64,000 nt of DNA from Rhodobacter capsulatus (GCF_003254295.1 NZ_QKZO01000007.1:173579-237578), one strand, 5' to 3'. Positions 36,626 through 45,146 are shown, counted from the stretch's first letter. Notes: generated by a model from the letters alone, not told the origin. Translations and numbers: made by a program.

Positions 36626-37864
36626 ATGACACAGCCGATGACACAAGGGTTCCTGTCCAAAAACCCCTCGGTGCTGATCTTCCTCGGCCTTCTGGCGCTC
36701 TTCACGTTGACGGTGACGGTGCTTTCGAATGCCTATGGGCTCGACCTCGTCTCGACCTCAATGGTTAAGACGCTGGGCAAGACGCTCTGCCTGTGCCTGA
36801 TCGCCCTCGCCATGGATCTGGTCTGGGGCTACATGGGGATCCTGTCGCTTGGCCATTTCGCCTTTTTCGGGCTCGGCGGCTACATGATCGGCATGTGGCT
36901 GATGGTGGCGCGCAGCCGCGACATCGTTCTCGCCTCGGCCAACGGCCTGCCGATGACCCCGCAAGAGCTGAACGACGCCATCGCCGCGCAGATCTTCGGC
37001 GTCGTCGGCGCCTCGGAAATGCCCGCGATCTGGGCCTTGGCCGGGTCGCTTCCGGCGCAGCTGGCGCTTGTCGTGCTGGTGCCCGGCCTTCTGGCGCTGG
37101 GCTTTGGCTGGCTCGCCTTCCGCTCCCGCGTGACCGGCGTCTATCTCTCGATCCTGACCCAGGCGATGACGCTTGCCCTTGCGCTCTACCTTTACCAGAA
37201 CGACAGCGGTCTGCGCGGCAACAACGGCCTGTCGGGGCTGCAGAACATCCCCGGCCTTGACTGGGCGGGGCAGGACCGGCTCTCGGTCTGGTTCCTCTGG
37301 GCCTCGGCGCTTGCGCTTGGCCTTGGCTATCTCGCCTGCGCCTTCACCGTTTCGGGCAAGTTCGGCTCGGTGATGCGCGCGATCCGCGACGACGAGGCCC
37401 GGGTCCGCTTCCTTGGCTATCCGGTCGAGGGCTACAAGCTTTTCGTCTTCACCCTGACCGCGCTGATCGCCGCCGTGGCCGGGGCGCTTTACTACCCGCA
37501 GGCGGGCATCATCAACCCGGCCGAGGTGGCGCCGATCGCCTCGATCTACCTCGCCGTCTGGGTGGCGATCGGGGGGCGGGGGCGGCTTTGGGGCGCGGTG
37601 ATCGGCGCGGCTTTCGTCTCGATCGTCTCGACCTGGTTCACCGGAGGCCGCGCGCCCGACCTGCCGCTGGGCTTTTACACGGTGAAATGGGTCGATTGGT
37701 GGCAGGTGCTTTTGGGCCTCTCCTTCGTTCTCGTCACGCTCTTCGCGCCGAAGGGTTTGTCGGGGCTGGTCGATGGGCTCGCCGGTCTGCGCCCGCCACA
37801 ACGCCGCGGCGCCGCCCTTGGCCCGGATGAGGGCGCCCTGCTGGAGAAGGAGGCCCGCGAATGA
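36626..37864 (+). CDS. urtC: Urea ABC transporter permease UrtC (412 aa)
   Basis: This is the LivM-type second permease. It has multiple hydrophobic spans, the MDLVWGYMGILSLGHFAFFGLGGYMIGMWL block and the loop FRSRVTGVYLSILTQAMTLAL. A charged tail (LGPDEGALLEKEARE) ends at the urtD start. The ATG at 36626 has GGAGA upstream; an upstream frame passes through the intergenic repeat and is rejected. Confidence 0.94.
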   Translation: MTQPMTQGFLSKNPSVLIFLGLLALFTLTVTVLSNAYGLDLVSTSMVKTLGKTLCLCLIALAMDLVWGYMGILSLGHFAFFGLGGYMIGMWLMVARSRDIVLASANGLPMTPQELNDAIAAQIFGVVGASEMPAIWALAGSLPAQLALVVLVPGLLALGFGWLAFRSRVTGVYLSILTQAMTLALALYLYQNDSGLRGNNGLSGLQNIPGLDWAGQDRLSVWFLWASALALGLGYLACAFTVSGKFGSVMRAIRDDEARVRFLGYPVEGYKLFVFTLTALIAAVAGALYYPQAGIINPAEVAPIASIYLAVWVAIGGRGRLWGAVIGAAFVSIVSTWFTGGRAPDLPLGFYTVKWVDWWQVLLGLSFVLVTLFAPKGLSGLVDGLAGLRPPQRRGAALGPDEGALLEKEARE

Positions 37865-38601
37865 GGGAACTGCTGGAAGTCTCGGGCATTTCCGTCAGTT
37901 TTGACGGCTTTCGCGCGATCAACAACCTGTCCTTCTCCATCGGCCCGGCCGAGCTGCGCGCGGTGATCGGCCCGAACGGGGCGGGGAAAACCACCTTCAT
38001 GGACATCGTCACCGGCAAGACCCGCCCCGACGAGGGCCGGGTGCTGTGGGGCGAGCGCTCGATCGACCTTTTGAAACTGGACGAGGCGCAGATCGCCCGG
38101 CAGGGCGTGGGGCGGAAATTCCAGCGCCCGACGGTGTTTGAGGATCAGACCGTGGCGGAAAACCTGATGATGGCGCTGAAGGCGCCGCGCAGCCCCTGGC
38201 GGGTGCTGGTCTGGACACCGAAAGCCGCCGATCATGCGCGGGTCGCGGCGCTGGCGGCGCAGGTGGGGCTTGGGGAAGCGCTGTCGCGCAAATCCGGGGA
38301 ATTGTCGCATGGGCAGAAACAATGGCTGGAAATCGGCATGTTGCTGGCGCAGGAGCCGCGGCTTTTGTTGGTCGATGAACCGGCGGCCGGGATGACGCTG
38401 GCCGAACGCGAGCAGACCACCGCGTTGCTGGTCGAGCTGGCGAAAACCCACGCCGTCGTGGTGGTCGAGCATGACATGGACTTCGTGCGGCGGCTGAATT
38501 GCAAGGTCACCGTGCTGCATGAAGGCGCGGTTCTGGCGGAAGGCTCGCTTGATCACGTGACCGCGAACCAGCAGGTCATCGACGTTTATCTGGGGCGCTG
38601 A
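37861..38601 (+). CDS. urtD: Urea ABC transporter ATPase UrtD (246 aa)
   Basis: A LivG-type ABC ATPase with Walker A GPNGAGKTT, a signature in LSHGQKQWLEIGMLLAQEP and Walker B LLLVDEPAAGM. The LSHGQKQWLEI signature is characteristic of UrtD. It overlaps urtC by four bases. Confidence 0.94.
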   Translation: MRELLEVSGISVSFDGFRAINNLSFSIGPAELRAVIGPNGAGKTTFMDIVTGKTRPDEGRVLWGERSIDLLKLDEAQIARQGVGRKFQRPTVFEDQTVAENLMMALKAPRSPWRVLVWTPKAADHARVAALAAQVGLGEALSRKSGELSHGQKQWLEIGMLLAQEPRLLLVDEPAAGMTLAEREQTTALLVELAKTHAVVVVEHDMDFVRRLNCKVTVLHEGAVLAEGSLDHVTANQQVIDVYLGR

Positions 38602-38602
38602 A

Positions 38603-39298
38603 ATGCTGAAAACCGAGGGACTTACGCTGCATTACGGCGGTTCGCAGATCCTGCATGGCGTCGATGTCACGGCGCGGGCGGGCGAGGTGACCTGCATCAT
38701 GGGCACGAACGGGGTGGGCAAGACCTCGCTTCTCAAGGCGATTGCGGGCACGCATCCGCGCTCGGGCGGCGGTCTGACGCTCGATGGCGAAGCGGTCGGG
38801 CGCGTCGCGCCGCAGGCGATGGCGCGGCGCGGATTGGCCTATGTGCCGCAGGGGCGGATGATCTTTCCGCTGCTGACGGTGCGGGAAAACATGGAAACCG
38901 CCTTTGCCGTGCTGCCGCGGGCGGAGCGTTTCATCCCCGACGAGATCTACGAGCTGTTTCCGATCCTGAAAGACTTCCTCAATCGCCGCGGCGGCGATCT
39001 TTCGGGCGGGCAGCAACAGCAACTCGCCATCGCGCGGGCGATGCTGATGAAGCCGAAACTGCTGCTGCTCGATGAGCCGACCGAGGGCATCCAGCCCAAC
39101 ATCATTCAGCAGATCGGCCGGGTGATCAAATATCTGCGCGATACCAAGGGGATGGCGATCGTTCTGGTCGAGCAGTATTTCGACTTCGCGCATGATCTGG
39201 GCGACCGCTTCTATGTGCTCAAGCGCGGCGCGGTGGCGATGGAGGGCACCAAGGACAGCCTGTCCCGCGACACCTTGCGCGCCGTGGTCAGCGTTTAG
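38603..39298 (+). CDS. urtE: Urea ABC transporter ATPase UrtE (231 aa)
   Basis: A LivF-type ABC ATPase with Walker A GTNGVGKTS, signature LSGGQQQQLAIARAM and Walker B LLLLDEPTEGIQPNII. It starts two bases after the urtD stop and is the last gene of the urt operon. An inverted pair of intergenic repeats follows. Confidence 0.94.
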   Translation: MLKTEGLTLHYGGSQILHGVDVTARAGEVTCIMGTNGVGKTSLLKAIAGTHPRSGGGLTLDGEAVGRVAPQAMARRGLAYVPQGRMIFPLLTVRENMETAFAVLPRAERFIPDEIYELFPILKDFLNRRGGDLSGGQQQQLAIARAMLMKPKLLLLDEPTEGIQPNIIQQIGRVIKYLRDTKGMAIVLVEQYFDFAHDLGDRFYVLKRGAVAMEGTKDSLSRDTLRAVVSV

Positions 39299-39302
39299 GC
39301 AA

Positions 39303-39443
39303 GGGGGCGCTGCCCCCTAGGCTTCGCCTCACCCCCGGGATATTTGAACCAAGGTGAAAGCCGATCCGGGTTTTGTTTCACCTTGGCTGAAATATCCCGG
39401 GGGGTGAATTGGCCGAGAGGCCAAGAGGGGGGCAGCGCCCCCC
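39303..39443. repeat. Head-to-head pair of intergenic repeats between urtE and the UbiH-like gene
   Basis: One repeat copy points left (39331-39360) and one points right (39376-39404), with the TTTCACCTTGG ends facing each other across a short spacer. On both flanks are G/C hairpins of the type GGGGGCGCTGCCCCC, giving an imperfect palindrome of about 140 bases. It lies between two convergent genes and may end transcription from both sides. Confidence 0.7.
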
Positions 39444-39473
39444 GCTCGGGGCGGGCCGCAGGGCCGCAACCCG

Positions 39474-40691
39474 TCAGCGCATCCCCAATCCCGCCCGCAT
39501 CAGGGTCTTGCGCACCGGCTTGAACGCATAAAGCGCTCCCAGCGCCGCGGCGCGCAGATCGCGCAGCGGCCGCGGCGCCACCATCGAGGCGCGGTTGAGG
39601 AAATCGATGCCCACCTCGCGCGCCTTCACCTCGGGCCAGCGGCGGCGGTTGTAGCTTGCCAGCATCGCCGCCCCGCCCAGATGCGCCGGGTCCTTTTCCG
39701 CCAGATCCAGCAGGCAGCGCAGATCGGCCAGGCTCATGTTCAGCCCCTGCGCGCCAATGGGCGGGATCACATGCGCGGCTTCCGCGATCAGTGCCACGCG
39801 CTCGGCCGAAAAACGGCAGGCGATCTGCGTGATCATCGGCCAAAGCGCGCGGCGGGTGGCTAGCGTCAGCGGCCCCAGAACCCCGGTCGAGCGCTCCGTC
39901 ATCTCGCGTTCGAAGTCGGCCGGGTCCAGCGCGGCCAGCCGTTCCGCCTCGGGGCCGCGTTCCATCCAGACGATCGCCGAGGAGGGCTTGCCGTCGCGGT
40001 CGGGCAGGGGCACCAGCGTGAAGGGGCCACCGGTGCGGTGCACCTCGGTCGAGACATTGCCATGCGGGCTGGGGTGGGTGACCGCGCAGACCAGCGCCTT
40101 TTGCCCGTAATGCGTTGTTTTCGTGCCGATCCCAGCCGCCTCGCGGACAAAGGAATTGCGCCCGTCGGCGCCGATCACCAGCTTCGCCGTAACCAGCGTG
40201 CCATCCGAGAGCCGCACCTCGGCGCCGCTTTCGCGGGTCAAAAGCCCCACCGTCGCCACGCCGGGGCGGAAATCGACCTGCGGGATTTCGGCCAGACGCG
40301 CGACCATTTCCCGGCGCAACAGCCAGTTCGGGAAGTTCCAGCCGAAGGGCTCGTCCGAGATGTCGGCGGCATCGAAATCGCGCACGATCCGCGCCTCGGG
40401 CCGGGCGCCGCCCGCGTCGATGATCCGCATCACTTGCAGGGGGGCCGCATGCGGCGCCAGCCGCGCCCAAAGCCCGGCGCGTTCCAGCACCGCGCGCGAG
40501 GGATGCAGGAAGGCCGTCGTCCGCATGTCGGCGCCCGCGTCGGTTTCGGCGGTCACCGGCGGCTCGGGATCGACGCAGATCGTGGTGAACCCGGCCGCGC
40601 CGAAAGCGGCGGCGGCGGTCAGCCCGGCGACGCCCCCTCCCGAAATCAGGATGTCGGTCGAAAGGCGCGGCGGTGCGGCGGTCTCGGTCAT
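39474..40691 (-). CDS. UbiH/UbiF/COQ6-family FAD monooxygenase (405 aa)
   Basis: An FAD-binding Rossmann motif (DILISGGGVAGLTAAAAFGAAG), the GADGRNSFVREAAG block and a C-terminal AHVIPPIGAQGLNMSLADL identify a hydroxylase of the UbiH/Coq6 family, which hydroxylates the ring of ubiquinone precursors. The exact position it modifies cannot be read from the sequence. In the second FAD motif AHVIPPIGAQG, the usual GDAAH start reads AEAAH. The ATG at 40691 has GGGAGAG upstream. Confidence 0.88.
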   Translation of the reverse strand: MTETAAPPRLSTDILISGGGVAGLTAAAAFGAAGFTTICVDPEPPVTAETDAGADMRTTAFLHPSRAVLERAGLWARLAPHAAPLQVMRIIDAGGARPEARIVRDFDAADISDEPFGWNFPNWLLRREMVARLAEIPQVDFRPGVATVGLLTRESGAEVRLSDGTLVTAKLVIGADGRNSFVREAAGIGTKTTHYGQKALVCAVTHPSPHGNVSTEVHRTGGPFTLVPLPDRDGKPSSAIVWMERGPEAERLAALDPADFEREMTERSTGVLGPLTLATRRALWPMITQIACRFSAERVALIAEAAHVIPPIGAQGLNMSLADLRCLLDLAEKDPAHLGGAAMLASYNRRRWPEVKAREVGIDFLNRASMVAPRPLRDLRAAALGALYAFKPVRKTLMRAGLGMR

Positions 40692-40777
40692 GGCACTCTC
40701 CCTGAGCTTTGAGCTCAAGATGGCGCAACCGCGACCGGTTTCAACCGCCTTCGGCCAATTCGGCCGCGCGCGGGCCG

Positions 40778-40960
40778 TCAGTTCCGGGCGCTGATCGCCA
40801 TCGTCACCATCACCACGGCGGTCAGGCCGACGCCGCAGGTGATCAGCCCGCCAAGGCCGCCGATCAGATAGGAGGCGACGATCACCGCAAAGATCGCGAT
40901 GGCGATCAGATACAGGGTGAGGGCGGCGCCGGTGTCATTCGAAGGTCGTGTGGTGCTCAT
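40778..40960 (-). CDS. Tiny membrane protein, paralogue of its neighbour (60 aa)
   Basis: After a short polar N-terminus (MSTTRPSNDTGAALTLYLIA) the protein has two hydrophobic segments joined at GLGGLITCGVG. The next gene upstream encodes a protein with the same arrangement and a GLGGLILCGVG match. AAAGGA lies before the ATG. A terminator separates the two genes, so this one likely has its own promoter in the 141-base gap. No known family was recognised. Confidence 0.7.
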   Translation of the reverse strand: MSTTRPSNDTGAALTLYLIAIAIFAVIVASYLIGGLGGLITCGVGLTAVVMVTMAISARN

Positions 40961-41050
40961 GAGCGTTCCTTTCCCGAGGGGGGTGAGTCGAACGCCCGGA
41001 AATATCGTCAAATGCAAGCAAGAAACGAGCCAACAAAAGGTCGCTGAGAC

Positions 41051-41078
41051 AAAAGGCCCGGGCTGCGACCCGGGCCTT
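41051..41078 (-). terminator. Terminator between the two tiny membrane-protein genes
   Basis: A perfect 10-base-pair stem (AAGGCCCGGG and CCCGGGCCTT, six-base loop) is followed on the minus strand by TTTTG. It lies 24 bases after the stop of the upstream 72-residue gene. Confidence 0.8.
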
Positions 41079-41101
41079 GATGCGGTACGCGGTGGAGGGG
41101 C

Positions 41102-41320
41102 TCAGCCGCCCGCAGTCATCACGACAAGAAGCGCCAGCATGAACCAGGTCGCGCCGACGCCGCACAGGATCAGCCCGCCCAGACCCATCGTCGCCACCGC
41201 AACGGCGACAATCCCGATCACCACCGCCGCGATCAGATACATCGCAAGGGTGTAGTCCTTTTTCTCGGCGTGGCCGTGATCGGAACCCGAGAAAGCGCCG
41301 GCGGCGGTCGTCATGGTCAT
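41102..41320 (-). CDS. Tiny membrane protein, paralogue of its neighbour (72 aa)
   Basis: A polar N-terminus with SGSDHGHAEKKDYTLAMYLIA is followed by two hydrophobic helices around GLGGLILCGVG. It is about half identical to the neighbour over the hydrophobic part, so a tandem duplication is likely. The ATG at 41320 follows GGGAGA; an ATG two codons in is also possible. A promoter and an A/T-rich inverted repeat lie upstream. Confidence 0.75.
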   Translation of the reverse strand: MTMTTAAGAFSGSDHGHAEKKDYTLAMYLIAAVVIGIVAVAVATMGLGGLILCGVGATWFMLALLVVMTAGG

Positions 41321-41370
41321 GCTGCTGTCTCCCAGGGCCATCCCCCCGGACGGCCAAATCTGCATACTCT

Positions 41371-41398
41371 TGTATACGGATGCGGAGATTCGCGTCAA
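41371..41398 (-). promoter_or_regulatory. Predicted sigma-70 promoter of the 72-aa membrane-protein gene
   Basis: Read on the minus strand, TTGACG and TATACA are separated by 16 bases. The predicted start site is about 40 bases upstream of the ATG. A near-symmetric GCATAC-TCTT-GTATAC lies across the -10 box. Confidence 0.5.
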
Positions 41399-41415
41399 GT
41401 TGTCGCGCGGCACAA

Positions 41416-41434
41416 GGTTAGAATTATTTTAACC
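41416..41434. promoter_or_regulatory. Near-CtrA-type site upstream of the tiny membrane-protein promoter
   Basis: The inverted sequence GGTTAG...TTTAACC contains TTAG, seven bases, then TTAAC, one mismatch from the TTAA-N7-TTAA consensus of CtrA. It ends 18 bases from the predicted -35 box. Confidence 0.35.
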
Positions 41435-41465
41435 GTGACTGTCCCGGGGGCGAGACAGCGGGCCT

Positions 41466-42125
41466 TCAGTGATGACGGGGCGCGCGCAGGCTGCGCAGGA
41501 AGCGGGGCAGGTCGGCGGTGTGATGCTGGATGTGGGGGGCGGGCGCGGGATGCTCTGCCACATGTATGGTGCGCATCCCCAGCTGATGCGGCACGGCCAG
41601 GTTGCGCGGATCGTCCTCGAACATCGCGGCGCGGGCGGGATCGACCCCGGCGCGGCCAAAGACGGTGGCAAAGGCGCGGGCGGCGGGTTTGGGGTGATAG
41701 TCGGCATGTTCGACGCCGAAAATGCCGTTGAAAAGCCCGTCAAGGCCGCGCGCCGCCAGCACCTTTTGCGCATAGGGCGCCGAGCCGTTGGTGAAGACGA
41801 TCTTCTGTCCCGGCAGAGCGGCAATCGCCGCGCGCAGGTCCGGATCGGGCGTCAGCGCCGAGAAATCGATGTCATGCACCTCATGCAGATAGGGCGCCGG
41901 ATCGACCCCATGCACCTGCATCAGCCCGGCCAGCGTGGTGCCGTGGCTGCGCCAATACTGATCGCGCAGCCGGTTGGCTTCCTGCTGCCCGACCCCGAGC
42001 GCGCGCATCACATAGGCGGTCATCCGCACCTCGATCTGATCGAAGAGCCGCGCCGAGGGCGGATAAAGCGTGTGATCGAGGTCGAAGACCCAGTGACAGA
42101 CGTGGGAAAACTTGGATGCGGGCAT
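41466..42125 (-). CDS. HAD-family hydrolase, pyrimidine 5'-nucleotidase type (219 aa)
   Basis: Four HAD motifs are visible: FDLDHTLYPPSA (nucleophile Asp), VFTNGSAPYA, a lysine in HPKPAARAF and FEDDPRNLAVP. The DLDHTLYP form is typical of the SDT1-like pyrimidine nucleotidases, which dephosphorylate UMP and related nucleotides. The substrate is inferred from family only. The gene is divergent from the GntR regulator. Confidence 0.85.
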   Translation of the reverse strand: MPASKFSHVCHWVFDLDHTLYPPSARLFDQIEVRMTAYVMRALGVGQQEANRLRDQYWRSHGTTLAGLMQVHGVDPAPYLHEVHDIDFSALTPDPDLRAAIAALPGQKIVFTNGSAPYAQKVLAARGLDGLFNGIFGVEHADYHPKPAARAFATVFGRAGVDPARAAMFEDDPRNLAVPHQLGMRTIHVAEHPAPAPHIQHHTADLPRFLRSLRAPRHH

Positions 42126-42185
42126 GATCTCACCAGGAAGCGTCGGGCAGGTAGGGCAAAGCGTCGGATTTGCAACTGTGGCGGC

Positions 42186-42214
42186 TTGTCACGGCGCAAG
42201 GCTGCGCCTAATCT
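42186..42214 (+). promoter_or_regulatory. Predicted sigma-70 promoter of the GntR gene
   Basis: TTGTCA and TAATCT are separated by exactly 17 bases. The start site would fall near 42221, about 60 bases before the ATG. Confidence 0.55.
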
Positions 42215-42230
42215 GCCCCCCGCTCCGAGT

Positions 42231-42250
42231 CCGCATACTGCGGCATACAA
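42231..42250. promoter_or_regulatory. Putative operator in the GntR-gene leader
   Basis: CCGCATACTGCGG is a perfect five-base inverted repeat around TAC, and GCATAC is repeated ten bases later. Its position just after the predicted start site suits autoregulation by the GntR protein. Confidence 0.4.
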
Positions 42251-42283
42251 TGGGAGCGCGGAATTGGAAAGGTCGGGATTTCG

Positions 42284-42919
42284 ATGCAGAAGGACGCCTA
42301 TACGCTCATTCTCGAAGCGATCGATGCCGGGCTTTACCGACCGGGGGACCGGCTGGTCGAATCGGAGCTGGCCGAGCGCTTCGGGGTGTCGCGCACGCCG
42401 GTGCGCGAGGCGATGCAGCGGCTGGAGACCCAGGCGATGCTGGCGCGTGACGGGCGTTCGCTGATCGTCGCCTCGCTCGATCACAACCAGTTGGCCGAGC
42501 TTTACGCGGTGCGGGCGGAACTTGAGGCGCTGGCGGCGCGGCTGGCGGCGAAACATGCCGCGCCCGAGGAAATCCGGGTGCTGCAGGAGATGATCGATCT
42601 GGACCGGGCGCAGCAGGATGACCCGATCGCGCTGGCGCGGGCGAACAAGCGCTTTCATCGCCAGCTGCATCTGGCCTCGCACAACCGCTATCTGGTGCAG
42701 CAGCTTGATCTTGTGCACCGCTCGATGGCGCTTCTGGCGACGACGTCGCTTGCGGCCGAGGGGCGGGGGGAAAAGGCGCTCGACGAGCATCAGGCGATTG
42801 TCGATGCGATCGGGGCGGGCGATGCCGAGGCGGCGGCGGCGGCGCTGCGCCATCACATTTCGCAGGCTTTCGAGACCCGGCTGAAGCTGGATGCCGAGGC
42901 ACGGACCGAGCAGCCCTGA
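42284..42919 (+). CDS. GntR-family regulator with FCD domain (211 aa)
   Basis: A winged helix (GDRLVESELAERFGVSRTPVREAMQRLETQAML) is followed by an all-helical FCD effector domain with LYAVRAELEALAARLAA and a C-terminal HQAIVDAIGAGDAEAA. This is the FadR/VanR type, which usually senses a carboxylic acid. Neither the target nor the effector can be read from context: the neighbours are a nucleotidase and a glycosyltransferase. The start at 42284 follows a promoter and palindrome. Confidence 0.88.
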   Translation: MQKDAYTLILEAIDAGLYRPGDRLVESELAERFGVSRTPVREAMQRLETQAMLARDGRSLIVASLDHNQLAELYAVRAELEALAARLAAKHAAPEEIRVLQEMIDLDRAQQDDPIALARANKRFHRQLHLASHNRYLVQQLDLVHRSMALLATTSLAAEGRGEKALDEHQAIVDAIGAGDAEAAAAALRHHISQAFETRLKLDAEARTEQP

Positions 42920-42925
42920 GGCGGT

Positions 42926-44995
42926 TCAGTCGATCTGCGGCGCCAGCGGCGTGCGTGGCGGCGGGCCGGGCGGGGGCGTTGCCGTCTCCAGATCCGGGCG
43001 CAGCGCCGGGGCCGACATGTGATGCAGCCCGTCAAAGACGCCATGCACGGTCTTGTCCCAGTAGAAAGGCTTGGTGATCACCTCGTAGATCGCCTTCCAG
43101 CCCGCCAGCGCGCCCAGGGGGAAATACAGGTTCAGCGTCGGCACCCAGGGGATCAGATGGCGGTGATCCTTGCCGCGCACCGCCCAGGCGCCGACGGTGA
43201 TATTGACGATTTCGGTCAGAACGAAGGTGAACAGCAGCAGGTTTTCCAGGCTTTCCGACATGATCGCCGAAATCGGATGCCAGATCCCGAACAGGATCAG
43301 CCAGCAGGTCCACAAAAGCGGTGCCAGCAGATATTGCGACAGCGCGCCGAGGATCAGGATCTGCACGCCGAAGAACCGCTTCGGCCCGAGGTCGCGCCAG
43401 AGCCGCGCCGGGTTGCGCATGTGCACGGCCCAGGTCATCGCATAGCCCTTGAGCCAGCGCGAGCGTTGCTTGACCCAGGGCACGGCGCGGCAATTGGCTT
43501 CCTCGTGCGTCACCGCCGGGATCAGCTCGGTCCGATAACCCGCCCGCGCCAGACGGATGCCCAGATCGGCATCTTCGGTGACGTTGTGTGCATCCCAGCC
43601 GCCCAGCTCCTCCAGCGGGCCGCGGCGAAAGAACAGCGTGGTCCCCCCCAGCGGCACCACAAGGCCCAGCCGCGCAAGGCCCGGCAGCATGGCGCGGAAC
43701 CAGGCCGCATATTCGATGGTGAAACAGCGGGCGAGCCAGTTCGTGCGCGGGTTGTAGTAATCCAGAATGCCCTGCAGACAGGCGACCTCGGGCGGGCTTT
43801 CGGCGAAGCGGCGGGCGACGACATGCAACTGCTCGGGCTCGGGCATGTCCTCGGCGTCATAGACCCCGATCACCGCGCCGCGGCAGAAGTTCAGCGCGTA
43901 ATTCAGCGCCCGCGGCTTGGTCTGGATCGGCCCCGCGGGCACGGTGACGACACGCATCCAGCGCGGCAGCTTTGCGCCCGAAAGCGCCTCGCGCGTGGTC
44001 AGGTCGGTCTGTTCCACCACCAGCAGGATATCAAGCAATTCGCGCGGCCAGGTCAGCCGCGACAGCCGCGCGACCAGCCGCGTGGCGATGTCGCGTTCCT
44101 TGTAAAGCGGCACCATGATCGAGATGATCGGCAGCCGCTGCATCAGCGCGGGGCGCAGGGCCCGCCGCGCGGCGGCGGTGCGGGCGCGGCGCTGCGCCGT
44201 CATCTCGGCGATCCAGGCCACCAGCTTGAGCCCCATCGTCGCGTAAAGCGTGACCATCGCCCAGAGGAACAGCACCGCGAAGACCGCGACCGGGGCGAGG
44301 ATCAGCCCCGCGACCGAGACGGCGGTGACCGCAAGCACCAGCCGCGCCGCCAGTTTCTCGTTATGGGTGCGGCAGGAGCGGTCGAGGTCGACCTTGACCT
44401 CGGCGCGGCGGATCAGGGCGGTCTGGCGCCGCGCCAGCAACGCCCCGTGCACGTCGCGTTCGGGCGCCAGCGCCATCCGGTAGGGGCCGAAGTCGGCGGG
44501 CAATTCGGCGGCAAGACGGGTGAAATGCTCGGGCCGGGCGGTGGCGATCAGGGTGACGCCGCCGATCCGCCGCCAGGGCACCATCGCCTCCTTGAGGCAG
44601 AGTTCGGGGCCGAGCGTGTCGATCAGCCGGGGGTCGGGGGGCTCTGCCAGAAGGTCGATCACCGCGGCGTTCGACTGCTTTGCCAGCGCCGCCATCAGAT
44701 CGGCCTCGGACACCCAGCCATGCGTCAGAAGGATGTCGCCCAGCCGCACGTCCTGCCGGTTGCGCAGCGCGACGGCCTTGAGCAGATCGCCCGGCTGCAC
44801 CGCGCCCATCTCGAGCAGGATCTGTCCCAGTTGCCGACGATCCGGCTGCGGTCGCCGCGGCCGCCCGATCGTCACCTGATCCTCCGTCGCCTCGGGGGCG
44901 CCGTCCTGCGGGGGCGCCGCGCCGGTGATGCAGGCTTTCGGCCAGGGGGCCACGGCCTCGACGAGCTTTATCTTGAGGTGACTGGAACCGCGCAT
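42926..44995 (-). CDS. Family 2 glycosyltransferase with N-terminal MshEN-like domain (689 aa)
   Basis: Residues 50-200 resemble the N-terminal domain of type II secretion ATPases (RRQLGQILLEMGAVQPGDLLKAV, DILLTHGWVSEADLMAAL); MshEN domains of this kind can bind cyclic di-GMP. Membrane helices follow, then a GT2 catalytic part with a VYDAEDMPEPEQL motif, TEDADLGIRLARAG and QRSRWLKG, then more membrane helices. This is the layout of a processive polysaccharide synthase of the cellulose-synthase group. The product is unknown. The gene is convergent with the GntR gene and has a G-rich ribosome site. Confidence 0.85.
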   Translation of the reverse strand: MRGSSHLKIKLVEAVAPWPKACITGAAPPQDGAPEATEDQVTIGRPRRPQPDRRQLGQILLEMGAVQPGDLLKAVALRNRQDVRLGDILLTHGWVSEADLMAALAKQSNAAVIDLLAEPPDPRLIDTLGPELCLKEAMVPWRRIGGVTLIATARPEHFTRLAAELPADFGPYRMALAPERDVHGALLARRQTALIRRAEVKVDLDRSCRTHNEKLAARLVLAVTAVSVAGLILAPVAVFAVLFLWAMVTLYATMGLKLVAWIAEMTAQRRARTAAARRALRPALMQRLPIISIMVPLYKERDIATRLVARLSRLTWPRELLDILLVVEQTDLTTREALSGAKLPRWMRVVTVPAGPIQTKPRALNYALNFCRGAVIGVYDAEDMPEPEQLHVVARRFAESPPEVACLQGILDYYNPRTNWLARCFTIEYAAWFRAMLPGLARLGLVVPLGGTTLFFRRGPLEELGGWDAHNVTEDADLGIRLARAGYRTELIPAVTHEEANCRAVPWVKQRSRWLKGYAMTWAVHMRNPARLWRDLGPKRFFGVQILILGALSQYLLAPLLWTCWLILFGIWHPISAIMSESLENLLLFTFVLTEIVNITVGAWAVRGKDHRHLIPWVPTLNLYFPLGALAGWKAIYEVITKPFYWDKTVHGVFDGLHHMSAPALRPDLETATPPPGPPPRTPLAPQID

Positions 44996-45039
44996 TTCGC
45001 CCCCTGGTAGAGTGCGGGGTCACAGTTTCGCCTTTTTGG

Positions 45040-45055
45040 TTAATCTTGGGTTAAC
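45040..45055. promoter_or_regulatory. CtrA-type binding site upstream of the glycosyltransferase
   Basis: The sequence TTAA, seven bases, TTAAC fits the CtrA consensus exactly and lies inside a 9-base-pair inverted repeat (arms TTTGGTTAA and TTAACCAAA, 45035-45059). It is 45 bases upstream of the glycosyltransferase ATG. CtrA is present in R. capsulatus, but this site is unproven. Confidence 0.5.
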
Positions 45056-45092
45056 CAAAGCGCCTGTTGAAGCGGATTCTGCGAGTCATTTT

Positions 45093-45117
45093 TTCGGCCG
45101 CCCTGGGGCGGCCGGAA
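45093..45117. other. GC-rich hairpin downstream of carA
   Basis: Arms CGGCCGCCC and GGGCGGCCG form a strong stem 30 bases past the carA stop. On the carA strand it is followed by A rather than T residues, so it is not a standard terminator, but it may stabilise the carA 3' end. Confidence 0.4.
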
Positions 45118-45146
45118 CACAGCGCGAACATCTGTGGATAAAGCGC

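Noticed and set aside
32675..36646. A very long open frame opposite ureG, urtA and urtB.
   Set aside because: It crosses three convincing genes and has the same arginine/histidine-rich shadow composition.
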